From NCBI RefSeq assembly GCF_002811875.1, contig NZ_NPDZ01000013.1, forward strand, positions 1 to 64,000: a stretch of 64,000 nt of DNA, written 5' to 3'. Numbering within the stretch: position 1 is the first letter of the stretch; each line of letters opens with the position of its first letter. Below the pieces are notes generated by a model, which was given only the letters and a program-made list of their open reading frames with translations, was not told the origin of the DNA and made no database searches. This stretch comes from Leptospira perolatii. GTDB taxonomy: Bacteria > Spirochaetota > Leptospiria > Leptospirales > Leptospiraceae. Positions 1 to 8,667 of the stretch are shown here, piece by piece. A program made the position numbers and the translations under genes.

Positions 1-599
1 GCCAGTATATGAATCGTTCTGTCAATTTCATCGGATCTACCCACGAGAGGGTCTAGTTTTCCGAGTCTCGCTCTTTCGGTCAGATCGACGCAAAAATCTT
101 GGAGAGGATCTCCGGATGTTTTTTGCTCGGTCTCAGGTTCGGTACCCGAAGCTTTTTTTCCATCCTTGCGAATCCCGTGGGAAATATATCGGACCACATC
201 AAATCTGGAGATATCTTGTCTAGAAAGGAAAAATACGGCATGAGATTGGTCTTCTCGAAAGAGAGAGGCTAAAACATAACCACCGTCTAGTTTTTTCTTT
301 TGGGTAGATTGCACATGGAATGCCGCCAACTGAAGAACCCTTTGGGCTCCAATTGTATAGTCGGGTTCTATTTCTCCGAAGGACTCAGGAACGGATTCCA
401 TTTCTGTATCCAAGTATTCTCTGAGTTCCTGTCTTAAGGTATCCAGGTCCGCCCCGCAAGCAATCAATACTTCTTGGCCCACTGGATCATAGGTCAATGC
501 CAGTAAAATATGCTCCAAGGTGATGTATTCGTTTCTACGACGAACAGCTTCTCCTCTCGCCTGGTTTAAGGATTTTTCTAATTCTTCGGAAAGGATCAT
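1..599 (-). CDS. clpA: ClpA, ATP-dependent Clp protease ATP-binding subunit (N-terminal part, truncated by the window)
   Basis: The reverse strand encodes about 199 residues of the ClpA N-terminal region. It begins MILSEELEKSLNQARG and continues with the two-fold Clp N domain (EYITLEHILLALTYDP, then a second repeat), followed by LGKLDPLVGRSDEIDR, which leads into the first AAA+ module. The rest lies outside the window. ClpA unfolds substrates for ClpP in the cytoplasm. The ATG overlaps the clpS TGA as ATGA, so the two genes are translationally coupled, as expected for the ClpS adaptor and its partner. Identity is clear from the N domain and the clpS context. Confidence 0.93.
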   Translation of the reverse strand, partial: MILSEELEKSLNQARGEAVRRRNEYITLEHILLALTYDPVGQEVLIACGADLDTLRQELREYLDTEMESVPESFGEIEPDYTIGAQRVLQLAAFHVQSTQKKKLDGGYVLASLFREDQSHAVFFLSRQDISRFDVVRYISHGIRKDGKKASGTEPETEQKTSGDPLQDFCVDLTERARLGKLDPLVGRSDEIDRTIHIL

Positions 600-934
600 T
601 TTTCCTCCTCCCCCTCTTCTTCAATCTCCATAATACACTGAAGCGGATGTCCGTGATGTTCAGCTAGCTTATGAGTCTCCGCTACTTTTGTTCTGGCTAC
701 ATCATGTGAATAGACTCCGCAAAGTGCTTTTCCACTCGTATGTGCTTGCAACATAATTTTCTCGCTCTCCGTTTCGGATCGATGGAACACGACTCTCAAA
801 ATCCATACGACGAAATCCATCGGCGTATAATCATCATTTAATATTACAACTCTGTACTTCGGCGGTTTTTTTAGTTTGAGCTTTTCCTTAGTAAGTACCT
901 GCTCCTCGGTATCAAATTTATAGACCTCGCTCAT
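596..934 (-). CDS. clpS: ClpS, adaptor protein of the ClpAP protease
   Basis: A 112-residue protein of normal family length. It has a short flexible N-terminus and then the ClpS core, with the recognisable NDDYTPMDFV segment around residues 33-42 and a C-terminal SHDVARTKVAETHKLA helix. ClpS binds the ClpA N domain and delivers N-degron substrates (bulky hydrophobic N-terminal residues) to ClpAP. It sits directly upstream of clpA with a 4-base overlap and 5 bases after the acyltransferase-like gene, so the three are probably one transcript. Family assignment is secure; substrate range in this organism is inferred. Confidence 0.95.
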   Translation of the reverse strand: MSEVYKFDTEEQVLTKEKLKLKKPPKYRVVILNDDYTPMDFVVWILRVVFHRSETESEKIMLQAHTSGKALCGVYSHDVARTKVAETHKLAEHHGHPLQCIMEIEEEGEEEK

Positions 935-939
935 TTGTA

Positions 940-2097
940 CTATTTTTCCGCCAAGTTAGGGCGTTCCCTCAGGGGCGATTTTTCGTTTACGCCCTCGATC
1001 ATTTCCTCGGTATACATTCTCTCGTTTTGAAGGAATCGTTCAATCGCAATTCTGGCCCGAGTGTCGAAAATAAAATGGGAGCTGTATGTGGGCACTGCAG
1101 GAAACCCTCTTAAAAATTTTTGCTCTCCCTGGGCCCCAGCCTCAAACGTATGAATCCGATTCTGAATGGAATATTCTATCGGAGTATAAAAACAACATTC
1201 GAAATGCAGAAACGGAACATGTTCGATGGAACCCCAGTATCTTCCGTATAACTTTCCTGCTTTACGAAGATTGAATGTTCCGGCTATAAATCTGCCGTTT
1301 TTCTCGGCGAAGACCAAGACAATCCGATTCCGGAGGTTTTCCTGTGCCGCTTTAAAAAAAGCAAGATTCAGATACGGAGACCCCCATTTTCTGGAATATG
1401 TATCCGTGTAGAATTTGTACATCTTCTCGATATGACTGACTTTAATATCATCCCCTTCGAATATGCGGATTTGGAAACCAGAAGCTCTGACGAGTTCCCT
1501 TTCTCTTTTGATCTGCATTCTTTTTTTGGATCTAAAATCTCCCAGGAAATGTTCGAAGTTCTCATAGTCTCGATTTTTCCAATGGTACTGGTGAGAAATG
1601 CGCAGAGAAAATCCGAATTTCTCCAAGACTTGTGCTTCCTCTGCATTTAGAAATAGAAAATGAACTCCCGAAAGTTTAGATTCCTTTGCATGAGAAAGCA
1701 GTTTTGGTACCAAAGTCTGGGCTGCTTCTTCCAATGTTATATCAGATCTTCGTAAAATCCTTTTGCCTGTGACCGGAGTAAATGGATAGGCAACGATTCC
1801 TTTGGGATAGTAAGAAAGTCCGTTTTGATCAAAAAAGTTTGCCCAGGCAAAATCGAATATGTATTCTCCGTAGGAATCGTACTTATGAAAAAAAAGAAGA
1901 GCCGAGTGTAGCCCCTTGGAATCTGAGGCGACTAGGTATTTGGGCAACCAGGAAGTTTTCTTTCCTACGCACCCGGTATTTTCCAAAGCTCGGATAAATT
2001 CATAGTCCGAAAAAGGATTCTCCAAATCCTCGAGCGATTCCCAATGCCCGCGCGGAATTTCCTGCAGTGAATCTAGTATTTGGACATCAAAGTGCAT
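940..2097 (-). CDS. GNAT/FemAB-like acyltransferase of the DUF482 (peptidogalycan) family
   Basis: A 385-residue protein resembling the DUF482 family (PF04339), which has a FemAB/GNAT fold. Supporting segments are the N-terminal FSDYEFIRALENTGCVG, a middle YYPKGIVAYPFTPVTGKRIL and the C-terminal RYWGSIEHVPFLHFECCFYTPIEY followed by GAQGEQKFLRGF. No signal peptide or membrane segment is visible, so it is probably cytoplasmic. The family's substrate is unknown; transfer of an acyl or aminoacyl group is inferred from the fold. It starts 3 bases after the ECF sigma factor gene and ends 5 bases before clpS, which suggests co-transcription. Confidence 0.8.
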   Translation of the reverse strand: MHFDVQILDSLQEIPRGHWESLEDLENPFSDYEFIRALENTGCVGKKTSWLPKYLVASDSKGLHSALLFFHKYDSYGEYIFDFAWANFFDQNGLSYYPKGIVAYPFTPVTGKRILRRSDITLEEAAQTLVPKLLSHAKESKLSGVHFLFLNAEEAQVLEKFGFSLRISHQYHWKNRDYENFEHFLGDFRSKKRMQIKRERELVRASGFQIRIFEGDDIKVSHIEKMYKFYTDTYSRKWGSPYLNLAFFKAAQENLRNRIVLVFAEKNGRFIAGTFNLRKAGKLYGRYWGSIEHVPFLHFECCFYTPIEYSIQNRIHTFEAGAQGEQKFLRGFPAVPTYSSHFIFDTRARIAIERFLQNERMYTEEMIEGVNEKSPLRERPNLAEK

Positions 2098-2100
2098 GTA

Positions 2101-2685
2101 CTATCTTTTTGACGTCTTCACCCCCGTCCGAGTACCGTCTTCTCCCCAAAAAGCTTTTCGAATTTTTTGAATAGAACGGTGCACGATGACCTTGACATTC
2201 GATTCGGAGAGTCCGGTTTGCTCTGAAATCTCTCTGGTACTATAGCCCTGCAATTTCGCTAGAGTCAGCACTTCTCTTTGTCTTTCATCCAAGACGCTCA
2301 ACCAGGTCTGAAGTCCATCCATTACCATCCAAGGTTCTTCCTCCGTCTTGGCTGGCTGGGAAATCGTATCCACCTCTACGGAAACAATTCTGTCTTGGTA
2401 TTTTCTTTTTCTGAGGTAATCTATCGTCTTGTATCGAGCGATTGAAAATAGCCAAGGAGCAAATGGCCTGTCCGGTCGAAAGGAATCTCTTGCTTTATGA
2501 ATTCCAAGTAGGATCTCCTGCAATAGATCCTCTCTGTCCTCTTGGCTACCAATCCTGGTCCGTAAGAATGCTCGCAAAATCTCGGCACACTGGTGCAACA
2601 GAAGTTGGTATTCCTTTGCATCCCCCGCTTGTGCTTTTTTCATTTTGGAAGCCAGCTGGTCCCAGATTTCTTTTTTGCTTGCCAT
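2101..2685 (-). CDS. ECF-type RNA polymerase sigma factor
   Basis: A 194-residue sigma-70 family protein. Region 2 is seen in QEDREDLLQEILLGIHKARDSF and PFAPWLFSIARYKTIDYLRKR; region 4 in LDERQREVLTLAKLQGYSTREISEQTGLSESNVKVIVHRS. Region 3 is missing, as expected for the extracytoplasmic-function class. The ATG has an AAAGG upstream. Its divergent neighbour at 2818 encodes a six-helix membrane protein of the NrsF (DUF1109) type, which is the usual anti-sigma partner of such sigma factors. Together they probably form a membrane stress-sensing switch. The signal sensed cannot be told from the sequence. Confidence 0.93.
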   Translation of the reverse strand: MASKKEIWDQLASKMKKAQAGDAKEYQLLLHQCAEILRAFLRTRIGSQEDREDLLQEILLGIHKARDSFRPDRPFAPWLFSIARYKTIDYLRKRKYQDRIVSVEVDTISQPAKTEEEPWMVMDGLQTWLSVLDERQREVLTLAKLQGYSTREISEQTGLSESNVKVIVHRSIQKIRKAFWGEDGTRTGVKTSKR

Positions 2686-2817
2686 GTAACCTTTTTGAGG
2701 ACTGTTCGAATTAGTAAAAAGCCACCATCGAACATTTGGGCTGGATTTTCAAGATTGTCCAATCATTCTTGGTTGAACCCAGAAAAAGAAGATAGAGATA
2801 GGGAATGAGGATCTGCA

Positions 2818-3456
2818 ATGCAGGAAGAAAAGAAAAGCCGAAATTCAGGCGAATTTATCCAAACTCTGTCTAAGGAGCTGACTCCTGTAAAACCACTCCG
2901 ATCCGGAAAACTTTTTCTATACTGGATGGGAGTTCTTGTTTTTGGAATCCTCCTAGGTGTGGCTTATTCCCTATTAAGACCTTCTTCTGCATTTCCTGGC
3001 TGGTGGCCCGAGCCTTTCTTGATTGCATGTTGGGCGATACTTTCTGCAGCCTTTCTTTCTTTTATGGTCTTTCCGGAAGAAACCGGAACTTTCGGGATTT
3101 GGATCGCAGGAATCGGACTAGCTAGCTGGATCGGCTTTGCAGTCCTGCGTTTCGTAGAGGACGTATATCTTTCCGGATTTCATATGGGCCACTTGGGAGC
3201 TTGCCCCGCGATACTTTTGAGCATGACCTTGGTTTGTGGAGCTGCAACCGCATTCTTGGCAAAAGGAGCTGCTCCGGCTCGTCCTCTCGGAACTTCTTTC
3301 TTGGTTCTATCGTTTGTATTAGCAGTTTCTAATCTAGTTCTGAAATTCGTTTGTCCGGACCAAAGTGGTTTCCATATACTTTTAGTCCACGGATTGGCGA
3401 CTGTGTTTTGGATTCTAGTTTTTCTATTTCCGCTGAGGTCTAAGATTCGGTGGTAG
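2818..3456 (+). CDS. NrsF-like (DUF1109) six-helix membrane anti-sigma factor
   Basis: A 212-residue protein. After a charged N-terminal tail of about 40 residues (MQEEKKSRNSGEFIQTLSKE) come six hydrophobic helices, starting FLYWMGVLVFGILLGVAYSL and ending LATVFWILVFLFPL. This layout, and cysteines near helix ends (CPAILL, CGAATAF, CPDQSGFH), match the DUF1109/NrsF family, which holds ECF sigma factors at the inner membrane. It is divergent from the ECF sigma gene with 132 bases between the two starts. GAGGATCT precedes the ATG by a normal distance. It differs from the common arrangement in which sigma and NrsF genes are co-directional. Confidence 0.82.
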   Translation: MQEEKKSRNSGEFIQTLSKELTPVKPLRSGKLFLYWMGVLVFGILLGVAYSLLRPSSAFPGWWPEPFLIACWAILSAAFLSFMVFPEETGTFGIWIAGIGLASWIGFAVLRFVEDVYLSGFHMGHLGACPAILLSMTLVCGAATAFLAKGAAPARPLGTSFLVLSFVLAVSNLVLKFVCPDQSGFHILLVHGLATVFWILVFLFPLRSKIRW

Positions 3457-3527
3457 CGAATTTGCACGGATAGAGTCGGAAGTAAAAACCGAAATTGCAT
3501 CTAAGCTCGCGATTTCCGAATCCGACT

Positions 3528-5420
3528 TTATGAATCTATAAACTCCCAGGCTGTTCTCAGTTCGCCTGCCTTTTCCAAGGATACTAGTAGCTCTCGGAAG
3601 AACTCAGTTTCTCCCAAAGTGCTTCCATCTCCGATCAAAATGAGTAATTGTTTTGCTCGAGTCATTCCTACGTTCCATCTGCGTTCCTCGGCTAAAAATC
3701 CGATTTTGCCTTCTACGTTGGAGCGAACCAAACTGAATAATAAAAAATCTTTCTCTCTGCCTTGAAAAGAGTCTACTGTTCCGACTTCTACTTTGGAAAA
3801 TGCTTCCGGAATCCTTTCTTCCAAAAGTTTTTCGAGTAGAAATTTCTGAAAACGATAGGGAGTTACGATCCCGATCTTATCGGCTGAAAGTCCAGACTCT
3901 AGTAAAGCAGGAAGTAGAGAGATCGTAAACTCGGCCTCCCAAGGGTTGCCTAGACTACCGTCTCTGGATTCCTCGGCCGTATCAGTTCCGGAACTATCGA
4001 TAAAAACAAAACTGGATCCGAAAGGAAATTCGGTTTTTGTAGATGGCAGAGAATTTTTTTCGGACTCTTGCAATCCAGATTTGAGTCTACTTTGATAAAA
4101 CCGAATATTCGAAAAAAATTGTATTGGATCCTTCATCCTGTACTGGGTGTCTAGCATCAGACTCCTTCCGAATTTTTCGAATGCAGGCAGAAATCTCTCC
4201 ATGAGAGTTATTTGTAGAAGTGCATCCTCGGAAAGCACCGTAGGAGGTAGCTGCTTGGGATCTCCTGCAAAGATCGCCCTTTCCGCACGCAATATCGGAA
4301 TCCAAGAAGAAGGCTCGGTGGCCTGGCTAGCCTCGTCCAAAAATACATAATCAAAATGGAATGCATTCAACAAAGCAGAAGAAGCGCCCGTATGAGTGCA
4401 CACGATCACCGAGTGAGTATCCAAAAGAAAATCCACCAATGTTTTTTCTCTTTCTCTTACTGTGCGTCGAAGTTCTCTAGCGGCGTGTTGCAGGCTTCTT
4501 CGCTCTTCTGCTTCTTGCTTTCCGAAATTTCGTTTGTACTTTTTGGCCTTTTTAAACAGATCCAGTACTTCTCTTTTGTCCCTCTCCAACCATTTTGCAT
4601 CAGGATGATTGTGTAATTTTGCATCTAGACAAGATTCCAGAATCGCTTCCGTCATTCTAGCGGGATGCCCCAATCTCAAGACTGGAACTCCAGTTTTGAG
4701 AACTGCTTCTCCTAGCACATCTGCGGCCGCGTTTGTAGGAGCAGTCGCCAAAATCTTTTTCCCTCGAGAGGCAAGAATTCGAATCGCTTCTGCTAATGTT
4801 TTGGTCTTTCCCGTTCCGGGAGGACCGTGTACGAAAAACACATCCTCAGTCTGCAAAATCGCAGAAACACAGTCGGATTGTGATTTGTTTAGATCTGCGG
4901 AAATGTCCTTTTCTTGCTTAAATTTTGGAGAGGTCAAATGTAGCTTGGTTTCATCTAAAAACAAATCCGCAAAGAATTTTGCCCTGGTTCCTTTCTCTGC
5001 CCGGATCACCTTATCTAGGGCAAGATTCAATTCTCTGTCTGTGGTTTCGTCCGGTAGTAGTTCTAATCCTAGTTTTCCTTCTTCTGCCCATTCCGGCACT
5101 TCTTCCAAGGAAAGAACATAGGCTTCTTCTTTTACACTGATGAGAACACTAGATTCTTCATCCGCATCTTTAAAAAGTCGGACCGGTGCCCCGGAGCGAA
5201 ATGCCTCCGGAACCGCCATGGGCTGAGTGGGAAGGAAGGTGACTCTCCACCCTCCTTCCGGTCCTAGTATTTGGTCATGGTATACGAGTGGATAAACACA
5301 AAGTCCGGTACGAACCTTCGAAGACAGATCTCCGGAACCGGCTTCGTTTTTGAATCTTTGAATTTCCGATTCTCTTTCTTTGCGAAGAGATTCTTTCAGT
5401 GCCTCGTATCTGGAAGGCAT
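3528..5420 (-). CDS. Superfamily 1B DNA/RNA helicase, UPF1/IGHMBP2-like
   Basis: A 630-residue helicase. A Q-motif-like LNKSQ is near residue 177, Walker A GPPGTGKTKT near residue 199, and Walker B DYVFLDEASQATEPSSW near residue 365. Later motifs are FAGDPKQLPPTV, DTQYRMKDPIQFFSN, VGTVDSFQGREKDFLLFSLVRS and RWNVGMTRAKQLLILIG. The DEAS form of Walker B and the AAA_11/AAA_12 arrangement place it with UPF1/Dna2/IGHMBP2-type helicases, which unwind nucleic acid 5' to 3'. About 190 N-terminal residues precede the motor. It overlaps nothing and lies 5 bases upstream of no partner with known linkage; its substrate in this organism is unknown. Confidence 0.9.
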   Translation of the reverse strand: MPSRYEALKESLRKERESEIQRFKNEAGSGDLSSKVRTGLCVYPLVYHDQILGPEGGWRVTFLPTQPMAVPEAFRSGAPVRLFKDADEESSVLISVKEEAYVLSLEEVPEWAEEGKLGLELLPDETTDRELNLALDKVIRAEKGTRAKFFADLFLDETKLHLTSPKFKQEKDISADLNKSQSDCVSAILQTEDVFFVHGPPGTGKTKTLAEAIRILASRGKKILATAPTNAAADVLGEAVLKTGVPVLRLGHPARMTEAILESCLDAKLHNHPDAKWLERDKREVLDLFKKAKKYKRNFGKQEAEERRSLQHAARELRRTVREREKTLVDFLLDTHSVIVCTHTGASSALLNAFHFDYVFLDEASQATEPSSWIPILRAERAIFAGDPKQLPPTVLSEDALLQITLMERFLPAFEKFGRSLMLDTQYRMKDPIQFFSNIRFYQSRLKSGLQESEKNSLPSTKTEFPFGSSFVFIDSSGTDTAEESRDGSLGNPWEAEFTISLLPALLESGLSADKIGIVTPYRFQKFLLEKLLEERIPEAFSKVEVGTVDSFQGREKDFLLFSLVRSNVEGKIGFLAEERRWNVGMTRAKQLLILIGDGSTLGETEFFRELLVSLEKAGELRTAWEFIDS

Positions 5421-5425
5421 CCGAA

Positions 5426-6427
5426 TCAGGGTCTATCCGGAGAAAGTACTACGATTCTGTACGGAGGGGTTTTCGCATCTTCTCGAATCGGTAAACTCTC
5501 TGCATAGTGGATCGCCGAAGCAAGAGTCCTACCGGTTGTCAATCCAGCAAATATTCCTTCTTTCTGATATAGTTCGGATTGATATAGCAAAGCTTCTTCT
5601 CGATCGACTCCAATGTACTGGTCGGTAATCTTTGGATCAAAGGATTCAGGTAGTCGAATGCTATGATCTCCTTGCACCATCCTGCGGATGAATCTGGAAT
5701 TTTTGCTCACTCCCATGATCACTCTTAAGGTAGACTTCTTTGCCTTTAAGAATCTTCCCACTCCAGAAAGTGTTCCTCCGGATCCACCTCCAGCGATAAA
5801 AGCGTCTATATTCCCGCCCAAGTCTCTCCAAATCTCCGGACCAGTGAACATATAGTGCACGTTCGTATTCGCCATATCTTTGAATTCGTTCAGAATGATT
5901 GTGCCCTTTTCTTTTTCCTTAGCGGCTTTAGCTTCGGATAGCAAAGTGTCGTCCCAGTTTCCCTTTGCATTTTGAACCACGAATACTTGAGCACCATATG
6001 CCTTCAGTTGTTTTAGCTTTTCTGGCTCTGTGTCGGGTGCCAAAAAGACTTTGAATTTGTATTGCTTGATCGTACAAATCCAGGCGAGTGAAATTGCGGT
6101 GGAATTATATCCGGCTTGGAAAATTTGTCCGTTGGGTTTGAGTTCCCCTCTTCTTTCCGCGGCCATGACCATTGCTAGAGCTGTTCTATCTTTGACGCTT
6201 CCTGTGGGATTACAAAATTCAGCCTTTAGGTAAAATTCCAAATTTGGAATATGAGAACCGATTTGATTGAGCCGGATCAGAGGAGTGTTTCCGATCATCT
6301 GCAATACGTTTTCTTTTACGGGCTTTGCTACGCTCAGTTCTCTTCCGAATAGGTTTTGAACATTATTCAATGCCCCGAGTAGGCTATTGCCAAACTCGTC
6401 GATCGAGCGTGAAATTTCGTCAAACAT
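5426..6427 (-). CDS. Cysteine synthase-like PLP-dependent protein (CysM/CBS family) with altered substrate loop
   Basis: A 333-residue fold-type II PLP protein. The lysine that binds PLP lies in NPTGSVKDRTAL (Lys79), and the phosphate-binding glycine loop is GGGSGGTLSGVG. The loop that normally reads TSGNTG, which contacts the substrate carboxylate, reads QAGYNST here (about residues 104-110), and the usual GISSGA loop reads GIFAGLTTGR. An extra N-terminal tail of about 40 residues precedes the MIGNTPLIRL start of the fold. The start ATG has a strong AAGGAGGAG. It could be a cysteine synthase with shifted specificity or another beta-replacement enzyme; activity cannot be assigned safely. Confidence 0.8.
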   Translation of the reverse strand: MFDEISRSIDEFGNSLLGALNNVQNLFGRELSVAKPVKENVLQMIGNTPLIRLNQIGSHIPNLEFYLKAEFCNPTGSVKDRTALAMVMAAERRGELKPNGQIFQAGYNSTAISLAWICTIKQYKFKVFLAPDTEPEKLKQLKAYGAQVFVVQNAKGNWDDTLLSEAKAAKEKEKGTIILNEFKDMANTNVHYMFTGPEIWRDLGGNIDAFIAGGGSGGTLSGVGRFLKAKKSTLRVIMGVSKNSRFIRRMVQGDHSIRLPESFDPKITDQYIGVDREEALLYQSELYQKEGIFAGLTTGRTLASAIHYAESLPIREDAKTPPYRIVVLSPDRP

Positions 6428-6466
6428 AGACTCCTCCTTGGCTTGAAGTGCCGGAATCCGTTCCGG

Positions 6467-7093
6467 TTATTTTTTCCCTGCGTACAACCAAGGAACCTCT
6501 CCCCGGTTTTTCTCCTCGAAAGATTGTATTTTTGCCTCGTGCTGCAGGGTTAACCCGATATCATCCAGACCGTTATAGAGACAGTATTTTCGAAAAGAAT
6601 CCACTTCAAAACTGTATTCTTTACCCGAAGGGCTAGTAACCTTTTGCTTTTCTAGATCAATGCTGACCTTAGCTCCTACTTTGGCTGCTACCGACTGGAA
6701 AATCTCTTCCACTTCTTCCGACTTTAAAACAACTGGCAACATTCCATTTTTAAAGCAGTTATTATAAAAAATGTCCGCGTAAGAAGGGGCGATAATAGAT
6801 CTAAAACCGAAATCTTCTAAGGCCCAAGGAGCGTGCTCCCTGGAAGAACCGCATCCGAAATTGTCTCTGGTGACCAAAACTGACGCGCCCTTGTATCTTT
6901 CCTGGTTCAACGAAAACTCCGGATTCGGCTTGGTTCCAGCGTCGTCCAGGTATCTCCAGTCGTGAAACAAGTGCACCCCAAATCCGGTCCTTTCTATCTT
7001 GCGCAAAAACTGCTTCGGAATGATTTGGTCCGTATCTATATTAGGTCTATCTAATAAAACTGCGAGTCCTTCGTGCTTTGTAAATGCTTTCAT
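6467..7093 (-). CDS. leuD: LeuD, 3-isopropylmalate dehydratase small subunit
   Basis: A 208-residue protein when started at the ATG before [29 protein letters not shown]. The longer frame to 7129 begins at a non-ATG codon inside leuC and is less likely. [15 protein letters not shown] is the signature of aconitase-like small subunits, and [17 protein letters not shown] follows. With LeuC it isomerises 2-isopropylmalate to 3-isopropylmalate in leucine synthesis. Its ATG is 10 bases after the leuC stop, so the subunits are co-translated. Confidence 0.95.
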   Translation of the reverse strand: MKAFTKHEGLAVLLDRPNIDTDQIIPKQFLRKIERTGFGVHLFHDWRYLDDAGTKPNPEFSLNQERYKGASVLVTRDNFGCGSSREHAPWALEDFGFRSIIAPSYADIFYNNCFKNGMLPVVLKSEEVEEIFQSVAAKVGAKVSIDLEKQKVTSPSGKEYSFEVDSFRKYCLYNGLDDIGLTLQHEAKIQSFEEKNRGEVPWLYAGKK

Positions 7094-7103
7094 ATTCTGT
7101 TTC

Positions 7104-8501
7104 TTAACCCCAGTTCCTGATATCCACAAAATGACCTTCGATTGCTGCAGCCGCGGCCATCGCAGGGCTGACCAAATGAGTGCGCCCTCCTTTTCCCTGT
7201 CTGCCTTCGAAGTTCCGATTAGAAGTAGAAGCGCATCTGTCTCCCGGATTCAGAACATCGTCATTCATTGCTAGGCACATGGAGCATCCTGGCTGTCTCC
7301 ATTCAAATCCAGCTTCTATGAAAATCTTGTCCAAGCCTTCTTGCTCGGCTTGTCTCTTCACTCTGCCGGAACCCGGAACCACGATCGCCTGGACCTTCGG
7401 AGAAACTTTTTTTCCAAGTACTGTCTTGGAAGCGATTCGCAGGTCCTCGATTCTTGAATTCGTGCAAGAACCTATGAACACTTTATTGATGCTCACGTCC
7501 TCTATCTTTTGACCAGGTTTCAAATCCATATATTTAAGCGCGGATTCAATCGATACTTTTTCTACCGGATCCGAAGCTTCTTTCGGGTCTGGCACAACTC
7601 CTTTAATCGAAATCACTTGCCCAGGAGAAGTTCCCCAAGTTACCTGAGGAGCAATTTCATCTGCATGAAGCACTACGGAAGTATCGAACTTGGCGCCAGC
7701 ATCCGTTACATAGTACTTCCATTTTTTCACTGCGAGATCCCATTCAGCTCCTTTCGGTGCGAAGTCTTTTCCTTTCAAGTAGTCGAACGTAATCTGATCC
7801 GGCGCGATCAATCCGGCCCTTGCACCTGCTTCGATCGACATATTGCAAACTGTCATTCTTGCTTCCATGCTGAGAGCTTCGATTGCAGAGCCTCTATACT
7901 CGATCACATATCCTGTGGCTCCGCCAGTGCCGATCTTGCCGATTACAGCTAGTACAATGTCCTTTGCGGTTACGTGCGGAGATAATTTCCCATCGACTCG
8001 GATCTCCATAGTTTTTGCTCTTCTCTGTAATAGAGTTTGAGTTGCGAGTACATGCTCCACCTCAGAGGTCCCGATTCCAAAGGCAAGAGCTCCAAAAGCT
8101 CCGTGAGTCGAAGTATGAGAATCTCCGCAAACGATGGTCATTCCGGGATGTGTAAGGCCCATTTCGGGGGCGATCACGTGTATGATTCCTTGATCAGGGT
8201 GATTGATATCGTAGAGAGTGATCCCATTCTCTTTACAATTTTTGATAAGAGTCTTCATTTGAGTGGCAGAAACCGGATCAGCGGAGTCGATATCCCGAAT
8301 CCGAGTGGATACGTTGTGATCCATAGTGGCGTAAGTGGCATCAGGTCTTCGGACCTTTCTGCCCGCCATACGAATTCCTTCAAATGCTTGCGGACTGGTC
8401 ACCTCGTGGATCAAATGGCGGTCGATGTACAGGAGATAGGAGCCTCCCTCCAACTCGCCTACGAGATGGTCTTCCCAGATTTTTTCGAACATAGTTTTCA
8501 T
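7104..8501 (-). CDS. leuC: LeuC, 3-isopropylmalate dehydratase large subunit
   Basis: A 465-residue aconitase-family protein of usual LeuC length. Two of the regions binding the 4Fe-4S cluster are visible: FIGSCTNSR and GCSMCLAMN. Other family blocks are [38 protein letters not shown] and [17 protein letters not shown]. It acts with LeuD in leucine biosynthesis. The ATG at 8501 has GAGGGA about 11 bases upstream; a second ATG at 8492 (MFEKIWEDH) is possible. No leader peptide or T-box was recognised upstream. Confidence 0.96.
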   Translation of the reverse strand: MKTMFEKIWEDHLVGELEGGSYLLYIDRHLIHEVTSPQAFEGIRMAGRKVRRPDATYATMDHNVSTRIRDIDSADPVSATQMKTLIKNCKENGITLYDINHPDQGIIHVIAPEMGLTHPGMTIVCGDSHTSTHGAFGALAFGIGTSEVEHVLATQTLLQRRAKTMEIRVDGKLSPHVTAKDIVLAVIGKIGTGGATGYVIEYRGSAIEALSMEARMTVCNMSIEAGARAGLIAPDQITFDYLKGKDFAPKGAEWDLAVKKWKYYVTDAGAKFDTSVVLHADEIAPQVTWGTSPGQVISIKGVVPDPKEASDPVEKVSIESALKYMDLKPGQKIEDVSINKVFIGSCTNSRIEDLRIASKTVLGKKVSPKVQAIVVPGSGRVKRQAEQEGLDKIFIEAGFEWRQPGCSMCLAMNDDVLNPGDRCASTSNRNFEGRQGKGGRTHLVSPAMAAAAAIEGHFVDIRNWG

Positions 8502-8667
8502 GTTGTACGAGTCCCTCGAAATGGGTGTAGCAGATAGTAATTAGACTCTAGGTGAAAATTAGATGGATTTGCAGTCTAGGACCAAGAGCTCTCTTTCCTA
8601 CACTAAAAATACGGACTTTTTCGTAAAGAAGGAACTTAAGAAGAAGCCGAAATCGATTCGACCCTGG

